The translations under genes were made by a program, and so were the position numbers. Source: Pseudomonas sp. PIC25 (GTDB lineage Bacteria; Pseudomonadota; Gammaproteobacteria; Pseudomonadales; Pseudomonadaceae). Taken from it: DNA of 36,745 bases. Under the pieces are notes generated by a model that ran no database searches, had not been told where the DNA came from, and saw only the letters and a list, made by a program, of their open reading frames with translations. The stretch is from assembly GCF_002286785.1 (NCBI RefSeq), contig NZ_MUJY01000161.1:1-36745 (forward strand), read 5' to 3'. This document shows positions 18,708 through 26,003 of the stretch, piece after piece. Numbering within the stretch: the stretch's first letter is position 1; the number at the start of each line of letters is the position of its first letter.

Positions 18708-19514
18708 CTACCAAAAGTTGTACTTCAGGGTGTAGATGGTCGCGTTCTGATAAGCGTCGGGTGATCCCAGCTTATCCACCGAATAGCGGTACTGCACGCC
18801 GGCCGTGATCGCCTCCGCGGGGTGCCACCAGAGCGCCAGTGCGCCGTTGTTACCCATCTCGTCGGCGGTGCCGTTGACGTAGTTGTCATGCAGGTATTCA
18901 TCGTCGCGCTCGAAGGTCATCTCATGCCAGTTGGTGACAGTGAACTTCTGCTCGAAAGCCTCGAAGGCATAGCCGAACACCCAGCCCAGCATGTAGCCGT
19001 TCATGCCGCTGTAGTTGTTGCTGTTCACATGGGCGGCGCCGAGGAACGGCTTGATCCAGAAGCCATTGTCGAAAGTCCGGCGATACCCGAGGCCGACGAT
19101 CTGATCCTGCTCGCGCACATCGAAGCCGTAGTCGCGGAAGTCGTAGACATGCAGGTACACGGAGAACGGCGAATCGCCCAGGTAAAGGTGCGAAGTGGCC
19201 TTCGCCGCGCTACGTCGGTTGTCGCGGCCGTCGTGCTCCAGGCGGTCGCTGCCGGGGTTCTCCAAGTCGGCGAAGCCATAGAACTCGCCCCATTCGAACC
19301 CGACCGCACCCTCCAGTTCCAGGAAGAAGAAATCGCCCTTGGCCGCATTGTCGGCCGTGCGCGCCTCGGTGCCCCTGGACCAATCCAGGTAGTTCAACGA
19401 CATGTTGGCGAATGACCACTGCGGATCGAGGGCATCGGCCCAAGTCGTCGGCGCAACCAGCAAGCACAGCCCGGCGGCCAGGGGCCGCAGCGGGTTCCTC
19501 AGGGTTGTATTCAT
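18708..19514 (-). CDS. tsx: Tsx-like nucleoside-specific outer-membrane channel
   Basis: A 268-residue outer-membrane beta-barrel of the Tsx/OmpK family. A signal peptide (about residues 1-26, ending TTWA) is followed by alternating aromatic/polar strands typical of a 12-strand barrel, including QWSFANMSLNYLDWS, FYGFADLENPG and FGYAFEAFEQKF. The C-terminal strand ends YTLKYNFW, the terminal aromatic expected for BAM recognition. Its place between the transporter nupC and the deo genes supports nucleoside uptake. The length is close to E. coli Tsx (294 with signal). Confidence 0.88.
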   Translation of the reverse strand: MNTTLRNPLRPLAAGLCLLVAPTTWADALDPQWSFANMSLNYLDWSRGTEARTADNAAKGDFFFLELEGAVGFEWGEFYGFADLENPGSDRLEHDGRDNRRSAAKATSHLYLGDSPFSVYLHVYDFRDYGFDVREQDQIVGLGYRRTFDNGFWIKPFLGAAHVNSNNYSGMNGYMLGWVFGYAFEAFEQKFTVTNWHEMTFERDDEYLHDNYVNGTADEMGNNGALALWWHPAEAITAGVQYRYSVDKLGSPDAYQNATIYTLKYNFW

Positions 19515-19591
19515 CCGTGTATCTCTCCTTGAGTCGTCGTACGGCGGCCTGCGAAGGCGGCGGCCACGCGTTCCAGAAAAAACGCTTCCGA

Positions 19592-19611
19592 CCGGCCTGA
19601 AACCAGGCCGG
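19592..19611 (-). other. Strong hairpin between nupC and tsx
   Basis: CCGGCCTG (19592-19599) and CAGGCCGG (19604-19611) with a 4-nt loop. On the minus strand six T follow about ten bases later. It may partly terminate or protect the 3' end of the nupC message before tsx. Confidence 0.5.
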
Positions 19612-19627
19612 CGCCAATCCGCTGAAA

Positions 19628-20887
19628 TCAGAGGGAAACGAAGAAGCCGGCCAAGGCCGCGCTCATCAGGTTGGACAGGCTCCCGGCCAGTACCGCCTTG
19701 AGACCCAGTTGGGCCAGCTCATGCCGGCGATTGGGTGCCATCACCCCAAGCCCACCGAGCAGGATGCCGATCGACGACAGGTTGGCGAACCCGCAGAGGG
19801 CGAAGGTGATGATCACCTGGGTCTGCGCGGAAAGCACCGCGACCCCGCTTTCCGCCGCCTTGGCCGGGTCCAGATAACGGGCGAAATCGATGTAGGCGAC
19901 GAACTCGTTGAGCACCAGCTTCTGGCCGATGAAGCTGCCGGCCTGAACCGCTTCCGACCAGGGCACGCCGAGCACGAACGCCAACGGCGCGAAGAGGTAC
20001 CCCAGCAACTGTTGCAGGCTCACATCCGGGTAGCCGAACCAGCCGCCGAGCCAGCCGAGCAAGCCGTTGAGCACCGCGATCAAGGCGATGAACACCAGCA
20101 GCATGGCACCCACGTTCAGCGCCAGTTGCAAGCCGCTGGTAGCCCCGCTGGCCGCCGCGTCGAGCACGTTGACCGGCTTGTCGGTGATCAGCTCGTCGAC
20201 ATCGCCCGGGTCGTCCTGCGGCGTCGCGGTTTCCGGCTCCATCAGCTTGGCCATCAACAGCCCGCCCGGTGCCGCCATGAAGCTCGCGGCGATCAGGTAT
20301 TTCAATTCGACGCCCAGGCTGGCGTAGCCGATCAGCACCGAGCCGGCCACCGAGGCCAGCCCGCCGACCATGATGGCGAACAGCTCGGAGCGGGTCATGC
20401 GCGGGATGAACGGCCGCACCACCAACGGCGCCTCGGTCTGGCCCACGAAAATATTCGCCGTCGCCGACATCGACTCCGTGCGGCTGGTGCCGAGGGCCCA
20501 GCGCAACGCCCCGCCGATGACCCGGATGATCAGCGTCATGATCCCGAGGTGGTACAACACCGCAATGAAGGCACTGAAGAAGACGATCAGCGGCAGTACC
20601 CGGATGGCGAACACGAAGCCCTGGTTACCGAACACCTCGAACATCTTGTCACTGCTCAGCCCGGCGAACAGAAAGGCGATGCCTTCGTTCGCGTAGCCCT
20701 GCAGGGACGCCACCGAGCTCGACATACTCGCCAGCACATCCTTGCCCCAGGGCACGTAGAGGACGAAGGCACCCAGCCCGGCCTGGATCAGAAAAGCCCC
20801 CACCACGGTGCGCAGGCGGATCGCCCGGCGATTGCGGGAAAACGCCAGCGCGATGGCCAGCAGTACGACGATACCAACGAGACTCAT
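19628..20887 (-). CDS. nupC: Concentrative nucleoside transporter, NupC/CNT family
   Basis: A 419-residue polytopic inner-membrane symporter. Hydrophobic segments run along the whole length, and CNT family blocks are present: [13 protein letters not shown] (about residues 148-160), the NIFVGQ segment before it, NEFVAYIDF and a [11 protein letters not shown] block near the C-terminus. It would import nucleosides with protons or sodium. It sits between cdd (73 bp upstream) and tsx. Substrate range (pyrimidine versus purine) cannot be read from sequence. Confidence 0.93.
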   Translation of the reverse strand: MSLVGIVVLLAIALAFSRNRRAIRLRTVVGAFLIQAGLGAFVLYVPWGKDVLASMSSSVASLQGYANEGIAFLFAGLSSDKMFEVFGNQGFVFAIRVLPLIVFFSAFIAVLYHLGIMTLIIRVIGGALRWALGTSRTESMSATANIFVGQTEAPLVVRPFIPRMTRSELFAIMVGGLASVAGSVLIGYASLGVELKYLIAASFMAAPGGLLMAKLMEPETATPQDDPGDVDELITDKPVNVLDAAASGATSGLQLALNVGAMLLVFIALIAVLNGLLGWLGGWFGYPDVSLQQLLGYLFAPLAFVLGVPWSEAVQAGSFIGQKLVLNEFVAYIDFARYLDPAKAAESGVAVLSAQTQVIITFALCGFANLSSIGILLGGLGVMAPNRRHELAQLGLKAVLAGSLSNLMSAALAGFFVSL

Positions 20888-20959
20888 GGAGAGACTCCCG
20901 TGAATGGATAAAGGGCACCCAGCCCGGACCTGCCGGGGCGAGCCAGAAAAATCGAAGGA

Positions 20960-21376
20960 TCAGAAAGAGAAGGCGCCGGGCAGCAACTCGTCGCTACGCC
21001 ATGCCCGGTACTGGCCGGGGTCCCCGCCGCAGCAATAGACGGGACAATCGGCCGACAGCAGCTCGCTGATCACCTGGCGGCAGGCGCCGCACGGGCTGAT
21101 CGAATCCATCTTCGGCGCAAACACCAGCAACGCCTTGAAACTGCGCGGCGCATGTCCCTGGCTGATTGCCGCGAACAACGCGCTTCGTTCGGCACAGTTG
21201 GTCAGTCCATAGGAGGCGTTTTCCACGTTGCAACCGAGGACCACCTGATCGTCGGCCGTCAGCAGGGCCGCACCCACGGGAAACTGCGAATAGCCGCAAT
21301 AGGCACGCTCTGCGGCCAGCTTCGCCGCCGCCAGCAGCGTTGGAGGAATGCCCTGCGGATCGTTCTTGTCGTTCAT
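20960..21376 (-). CDS. cdd: Cytidine deaminase
   Basis: A 138-residue zinc enzyme that hydrolyses cytidine and deoxycytidine to uridine and deoxyuridine. The substrate motif NVENASYG (about 51-58) is present, with zinc ligands in NCAERSALF (Cys and catalytic Glu) and PCGACRQV (two Cys). This is the short, homotetrameric class rather than the long dimeric E. coli enzyme. The start at MNDKNDPQ is chosen; an in-frame extension upstream has no support. Probable first gene of the nucleoside cluster. Confidence 0.95.
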   Translation of the reverse strand: MNDKNDPQGIPPTLLAAAKLAAERAYCGYSQFPVGAALLTADDQVVLGCNVENASYGLTNCAERSALFAAISQGHAPRSFKALLVFAPKMDSISPCGACRQVISELLSADCPVYCCGGDPGQYRAWRSDELLPGAFSF

Positions 21377-21760
21377 CCTGTTTCCGTCCCTATCCGAACC
21401 TGTCCTTATGGTCAGAAATAGCAAGAGCCAGGCCAACTGCATCAGGCACATCCGCTACCTGACATTGCCTGGCCTCCCGGCTAACAGCACATGGCCATGA
21501 CTTGGAAAAACGTTACGTCCCGACACCTCACGCACCAGAAAAAGGTGAAAAGCTGTCACAGCGGACAACTTTGGTGCAGGGCGGTCACTAAAGCATGGGC
21601 CACCTGACCGCTGAGCGCGAATCGGTCACATTCCGGTAACGACAGCGCCCAGAGCCATCGGTTCTCTACAGATGCGCCGGTACGCCCACCCGGCGGACCG
21701 CCTGAATCTTCCCCGACACCTCCGGTCACAGCTCTAGAGAGACTTGCCAGGAGGTTCCCC
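21377..21760. other. Intergenic region between cdd and the 174-residue gene
   Basis: No gene seen. It must hold the promoters of the leftward nucleoside operon and of the rightward gene at 21761, but no convincing -35/-10 pair was found for either. It contains a nested inverted repeat at 21427-21473 (GCCAGGC/GCCTGGC outside, TCAGG/CCTGA inside), a candidate operator or leader structure for cdd, and four GTCAC(A/T) copies at 21555, 21584, 21625 and 21725. Confidence 0.5.
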
Positions 21761-22285
21761 ATGAAAACCAGCCGCAACGAGCGAACACCGCAGGAAATCG
21801 ACGACATCCAGGACCGCATGGGCTCCATGGAGGAGCTGGATTTCAGCGATCGCAAGGATGAGCGAAGCGGTAGGGTGGGCGATACCCGTCCAGAGGACGA
21901 ACTCCGCGACGAATACCCGCCAGAGCGCGTCCGCGAAGCCGGTAAGACCGGCGGCGAGGTGAACGACCACAATCCGACCCTGGACGACCTCAGCCCGGAA
22001 ACCCTGTACGACGAAACCGGCGCCCGCTCACCGCGGGAGCGCGGTGAAGGCCTGCCGAACGACAAAGAGCTGAGTGTGGTGGATGAGCATACGATCGGCG
22101 GCGGCAGTGGCCTGGACGAAGCCGAACTCGGACGGGTCAAGCCGCTGGATGGCAAGCCCTGGGACGCCAGCCAATCAGAAGCCGATACCGAACTCAGCGA
22201 CGAAGAGCTGGGCATGGACGAACAGACCCTGTCCCGCGACGATCCCCTCGATTCGGCGCGCTACAAGAAGCCGGGTAGCGAATAG
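21761..22285 (+). CDS. Acidic, probably disordered protein of unknown function
   Basis: A 174-residue, very hydrophilic protein rich in Asp, Glu, Arg, Gly and Pro, with no signal peptide, membrane segment or hydrophobic core. It starts with a short helix-like segment (EIDDIQDRMGSMEELDFSD, residues 13-31) and continues with repeated acidic patches such as DTRPEDELRDEY and DTELSDEELGMDEQ. Similar Pseudomonas proteins have been labelled HPr-related, but no HPr fold or active-site histidine is visible here, so I assign no function. AGGAGG lies 6 nt before the ATG. Stress-protective disordered proteins look like this, but that is inference. Confidence 0.8.
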   Translation: MKTSRNERTPQEIDDIQDRMGSMEELDFSDRKDERSGRVGDTRPEDELRDEYPPERVREAGKTGGEVNDHNPTLDDLSPETLYDETGARSPRERGEGLPNDKELSVVDEHTIGGGSGLDEAELGRVKPLDGKPWDASQSEADTELSDEELGMDEQTLSRDDPLDSARYKKPGSE

Positions 22286-22359
22286 CACGAGCACTCTTCC
22301 GATCTTCACTCAGCGAAATACGCGCTACGCTTGGGGTTTGTTTTCCAAGGAGGTTCCAC

Positions 22360-22782
22360 ATGACGGACATCAACCCCAGCATTCTTTCCCACCTGTCCAT
22401 CGGCACCAACCAGTTCGAGCGCGCGGTCGCCTTCTACGACCGCGTGCTGGCGACTCTCGGTTGCAAGCGCGTCATGGCCCATCCCGGCGCGGTCGCCTAC
22501 GGCCGAGAATATCCGGAGTTCTGGGTACAGATTCCGATCGACGGCCAGCCGGCGAATGTCGGCAACGGTACCCATATCGGCTTCTTCGCACCGGACCGGG
22601 AATCGGTGCGGGCGTTCTACGAAGCCGCGCTGGCCGCCGGTGCCCACGGCGATGGCGAACCGGGCCCCCGCCCCGACTACGGCGATCCCTACTATGGCTG
22701 CTTCGTGCGAGACCTCGACGGGCACAAGATCGAAGCGGCGTTCTGGGATACCAGCCAGCCCTACGAACCCCACGCGCATTGA
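22360..22782 (+). CDS. VOC-superfamily (glyoxalase/bleomycin-resistance fold) protein
   Basis: A 140-residue single VOC domain with paired beta-alpha-beta-beta-beta units: LSHLSIGTNQFERAVAFYDRVL at the start, VGNGTHIGFFAPDRESVRAFYEAAL in the middle, and GCFVRDLDGHKIEAAFWD near the end. Possible metal residues are H8 (SHLS), the His in THIGFF and E in IEAAF. These proteins bind or transform small molecules, and the substrate is unknown. AAGGAGG lies 6 nt before the ATG. It converges with the SDR gene 19 bp away. Confidence 0.88.
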   Translation: MTDINPSILSHLSIGTNQFERAVAFYDRVLATLGCKRVMAHPGAVAYGREYPEFWVQIPIDGQPANVGNGTHIGFFAPDRESVRAFYEAALAAGAHGDGEPGPRPDYGDPYYGCFVRDLDGHKIEAAFWDTSQPYEPHAH

Positions 22783-22800
22783 GTCCCGACGGCGCCAGGT

Positions 22801-23640
22801 CTACCTCGGCGCCGCCGGCTTCAACCCCGACAGACGTGGCAGCAGCACACGCTCGAACAGGCGCGGGAAGAAGCGCGCCAGCAAGCGCGCCCGCCAGTCC
22901 ACGTTGGACAGCACCAGCAGACGCCGGCGTCGTAGCGCGCCCTGGTAGATGGCCTCGGCAACATCCTGGGGCGACGCCACCTTGCCCATCGCCAGGGGCG
23001 GCTGGCGAGTCACCGAGCCATCGCCGACCAGGGCATTCTTGCGCAGGTCGGTGGCAGTGAAGCCAGGGCAGACCAACATCACATTGACCCCGGAGCCCCT
23101 GATCTCGTAACGCAGGGTTTCGAACAACCCGTGCAGGGCATGCTTACTGGCGTTGTAGGCACTGCGATAGAGCAACGGCGCGAAGCCGGACAGCGAACTG
23201 AGCACGATGATTTGCCCCTGGCGGGCAACCAGGCTGGGCAGCGCGGCCTGGGTGCAGTGCAGCGCGCCGAAGAAGTTCACCGCCATGATCCGCTGGAACA
23301 CGGCGAGATCGGTTTCGACGAAGGTGCTGCGGTGCGTGATGCCGGCGTTGTTCACCAGCACATCGATACCGCCGAAGCGCTCGATGGCCAGTGTCACCGC
23401 CCGTTGGACCGCCTCGGCATCGGCCACGTCGCAGCGCAGGCCCAGGGCTTCGGCGTTATGGTGGGCATCCAGGTGCTGGACCATACTATCCAGCGCCGCC
23501 TGGTCCAGATCGAGCAGAACCAGACGCGCACCGGCCTGCGCCATGCGCATGGCCAGCGCCCGGCCAATACCGGCACAACCGCCGCTGACCAGTACCACCT
23601 TGCGGTCGAAAACCTTGTTGTTGAATACCTTGCGATACAT
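22801..23640 (-). CDS. Short-chain dehydrogenase/reductase
   Basis: A 279-residue classical SDR. It has the cofactor motif GGCAGIG (about residues 20-26), an aspartate after strand 2 (LLDLD) suggesting NAD preference, NNAGIT (about 94-99), and the catalytic Ser-Tyr-Lys set in VLSSLSG and YNASK (about Y160, K164). The C-terminal tail is rich in Arg and Leu (ARLLARFFPRLFERVLLP), resembling membrane-associated SDRs acting on lipids. The substrate is unknown. Located 21 bp downstream of the CDGSH gene on the same strand. Confidence 0.9.
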   Translation of the reverse strand: MYRKVFNNKVFDRKVVLVSGGCAGIGRALAMRMAQAGARLVLLDLDQAALDSMVQHLDAHHNAEALGLRCDVADAEAVQRAVTLAIERFGGIDVLVNNAGITHRSTFVETDLAVFQRIMAVNFFGALHCTQAALPSLVARQGQIIVLSSLSGFAPLLYRSAYNASKHALHGLFETLRYEIRGSGVNVMLVCPGFTATDLRKNALVGDGSVTRQPPLAMGKVASPQDVAEAIYQGALRRRRLLVLSNVDWRARLLARFFPRLFERVLLPRLSGLKPAAPR

Positions 23641-23661
23641 GCCGCCCCCTTGGCGTGGAAA

Positions 23662-23907
23662 TCAGTCGCCCAGCGCTGCGTGCGTTCCGTCACAGAGCGG
23701 CGGTGCGTGGCTGTGCTTGCAACCGCAGAAATAGAGCGTTTCGTTGTGCGCGGCATGAAACTTCAGCGGCAGCAGATCGCCGCCCTTGTGCGAACCGTCG
23801 CAGAACGGCTGGCGGGCGCTGCGGCCGCAACGGCACCAGAAATAATCGCGGCCGGCGATCACTTCCACCGCATAAGGGCCGCGCTGGGCTATCTGGGGTT
23901 CGCTCAC
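23662..23907 (-). CDS. Double-CDGSH iron-sulfur protein
   Basis: An 81-residue protein with two CDGSH-type 2Fe-2S motifs: W-C-R-C-G then PFCDGSH (about residues 24-40), and C-G-C then PLCDGTH (about 60-74). Each supplies three Cys and one His. It is a soluble bacterial tandem type without a membrane anchor. I chose GTG at 23907 because GAGGA lies 8 nt upstream and the MSEPQIAQ start is family-like; the ATG five codons earlier has no ribosome site. It precedes the SDR gene and may supply or accept electrons, which is only inference. Confidence 0.88.
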   Translation of the reverse strand: MSEPQIAQRGPYAVEVIAGRDYFWCRCGRSARQPFCDGSHKGGDLLPLKFHAAHNETLYFCGCKHSHAPPLCDGTHAALGD

Positions 23908-24002
23908 GCCGGCAGTCCTCATCGTTTGCGCTGCGTCAGGGTTGGGCCGTAGACGGCCTCTCGGTTATGCTCGCGCTCTTTCAGCATAGTCCAGCTCTGC
24001 CG

Positions 24003-25091
24003 ATGACCTTGCTCCGCTCCCTGCGCTTCAGCCTGATCATGTTGCTGGTACTGGGTTTCGCCCTGGCCGCCCTGATCCATGCGCTCACCTGGCATCCTGC
24101 GGACCGCGAAGACGCGCCATTGTCCTGCAGTGCCGATGCGCCCATGCTGCTGCCCGGCCAGGCACTCAAGGTGATGACTTGGAACGTCCAATACCTGGCC
24201 GGCAAGCGCTACGTGTTCTTCTATGACCTGGCCGACGGCAGCGGCCCGGACGAACGCCCCACCGCCGAGGACCTTGCCTACAACCTCGACGAAGTGGCCC
24301 GGGTGATCCGCGACGAGCAACCGGACATCGTGTTGCTGCAGGAACTGCACGACGGCGCCAAGGCCAGTGACTACCAGGACCAGTTGGCGCTGTTGCAGGA
24401 GCGGCTGGTCGACCTTTATCCGTGCAGCACCCAGGCGTTCTACTGGAAGGCACGCTTCGTACCGCACCCGCGCATCCTCGGCAGTGTCGGCATGAAGCTC
24501 GCCACCCTCAGCCGTTACCGCATCGATCATGCCGAGCGCCTGCAACTGCCGCGCGTACCGGCCAACCCGATCGTCAAACCGTTCGGCTTCAAGCGTGCGC
24601 TGCTGGTCAGCGAACTGCCGCTGCGCGACGGCGGCCGGCTGGCGGTGATCAACACCCACCTGGATGCCTTCGCCCAAGGCGACGACACCATGCAGCGGCA
24701 GGTCGCCATGACCCGCATGCTGCTCGACCGCCTGGAAAGCCAGGGCACCCCATGGCTCTTCGGCGGCGACCTCAATCTGCTGCCGCCGGGGCAATACGCG
24801 CGACTGCCCGAATCTCAGCGCAGCTGGTACGTCGAGCACAGCGAGCTGCAGGACCTGGCCGGCCACTACCCGATGATCCCCAGCCTGGACGAAGTGAACG
24901 GCGACAAGCAGGCCAAGTGGTATACCTACTCGCCCAACGGCGCCGAAATCCCCGGGCCGGACCGCACCCTCGACTACCTCTTCCACAGCCCCCGCCTCAA
25001 ACGGCTCAAGGCAACGGTGCGGCAACGCGATACCCTGCGGATCTCCGATCACCTGCCGCTGGTCGCGCGCTTCCTGCTGCCCCACGAATGA
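24003..25091 (+). CDS. Endonuclease/exonuclease/phosphatase-family protein with membrane anchor
   Basis: A 362-residue protein with one N-terminal hydrophobic helix (about 8-28), which would place the domain in the periplasm or anchor it. An EEP fold follows: MTWNVQYLAG (Asn), LLQELHD (metal Glu), INTHLDAF, FGGDLNLLP (Asp/Asn) and the terminal SDHLPLVA catalytic histidine. All catalytic residues are present. Family members include sphingomyelinase-like phosphodiesterases and nucleases; the large insertion around residues 60-130 does not settle which. The start ATG fits the hydrophobic segment; the longer in-frame extension upstream overlaps the CDGSH and SDR genes antisense. Confidence 0.85.
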   Translation: MTLLRSLRFSLIMLLVLGFALAALIHALTWHPADREDAPLSCSADAPMLLPGQALKVMTWNVQYLAGKRYVFFYDLADGSGPDERPTAEDLAYNLDEVARVIRDEQPDIVLLQELHDGAKASDYQDQLALLQERLVDLYPCSTQAFYWKARFVPHPRILGSVGMKLATLSRYRIDHAERLQLPRVPANPIVKPFGFKRALLVSELPLRDGGRLAVINTHLDAFAQGDDTMQRQVAMTRMLLDRLESQGTPWLFGGDLNLLPPGQYARLPESQRSWYVEHSELQDLAGHYPMIPSLDEVNGDKQAKWYTYSPNGAEIPGPDRTLDYLFHSPRLKRLKATVRQRDTLRISDHLPLVARFLLPHE

Positions 25092-25213
25092 GGCGACGAG
25101 CGCTCGGGACCAGGCTGGACAAAGCCCGGACTGCCACGCATGCTGCCGCGATACACATACAAGACGCGCTCGGAAACCACAGGGAATGCGACTCCAGAGC
25201 GCCACGGTGATCG

Positions 25214-25960
25214 ATGTCCAGACTTTCCTGCCTTGCGCTCGGCGCCGCGCTGTTCTGCGGCCTGAGCTTCGCCCAGACCGAATCCGGGCAGCCGCTGCCG
25301 GTGGTCAATGTCGGCTTTTATGAATTTCCGCCCTACACCTACAGTGCTGCCGATGGCGCTCCCGAAGGCTCGGCGCTCAGGCTGACCGAACGCCTGTTGA
25401 AGCATGCCGGCTATCACCCGGTTTTCCGCAGCCTGCCCGGTGCCCGTCTGTATGCCGGTCTGCGGGACGGCAGCGTACACCTCTGGCCCGGTGCGCCGGG
25501 CAAGGAGGAACTCAAGGGGTACACCCTGGAGAGCCGCAGCGTGCTGGGCGAATTCGACCTCGCCCTGTACTTCCGCCGCGACACCCTGCTCCCCCGCCTG
25601 CCAGAAGACCTGAGCGGACGCGGCATCATCCTGATCAGCGGATACAGCTACTGGAAGCCCTACAGCGACTGGCTGAGCGACCCGGTGCTGAATATCGAGC
25701 AACACCGCACCAGCAGCCACACATCCGCCCTGGAAATGCTTCAGCGCCATCGCGGCGATTTTCTCCTGGATTACGTAACGCCTGTGGAACAGGCGCGCCA
25801 ACGCTTGGGCATGGCCGAGCTGCCCTATGTGGTGCTGCACCGGCTGAGATCGAAACTCATCGTCTCTCGTCGCGCCCCAGATGCCCAGAAGCTGCTCGAC
25901 GCACTGGACGGTGCCTATGCGGAACTGGCAGCGCAGGGCGAGGATTTGCGGCTGCCCTGA
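25214..25960 (+). CDS. Periplasmic solute-binding protein (SBP_bac_3-like)
   Basis: A 248-residue exported protein. The signal peptide is about residues 1-20 (cut near SFA-Q). The mature part begins VVNVGFYEFPPYTYSAADG, typical of family 3 amino-acid-type binding proteins. It keeps the two-lobe pattern, with GSALRLTERLLKHAGY early and IILISGYSYWKPY later. No ABC permease or ATPase gene is adjacent, so it is an orphan; such stand-alone family members are numerous in Pseudomonas. The ligand is unknown. Confidence 0.85.
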   Translation: MSRLSCLALGAALFCGLSFAQTESGQPLPVVNVGFYEFPPYTYSAADGAPEGSALRLTERLLKHAGYHPVFRSLPGARLYAGLRDGSVHLWPGAPGKEELKGYTLESRSVLGEFDLALYFRRDTLLPRLPEDLSGRGIILISGYSYWKPYSDWLSDPVLNIEQHRTSSHTSALEMLQRHRGDFLLDYVTPVEQARQRLGMAELPYVVLHRLRSKLIVSRRAPDAQKLLDALDGAYAELAAQGEDLRLP

Positions 25961-26003
25961 CTCACTCTTGTAGGGGAGAATTCATTCGCCCGACGGAGCC
26001 CAG

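Noticed and set aside
19709-20911. 400-codon frame antisense to nupC
   Set aside because: The translation is Gln/Arg/His-rich, as expected from the reverse complement of a hydrophobic membrane protein.
21565-21591. AlgU (sigma-22) promoter CAACTT...TCACT before the 174-residue gene
   Set aside because: The spacing is about 13 bp instead of 16-17 and both boxes deviate from consensus.
23655-24002. Extended N-terminus of the EEP-family protein
   Set aside because: It is antisense to the CDGSH gene; the ATG at 24003 begins a clean membrane-anchor segment.
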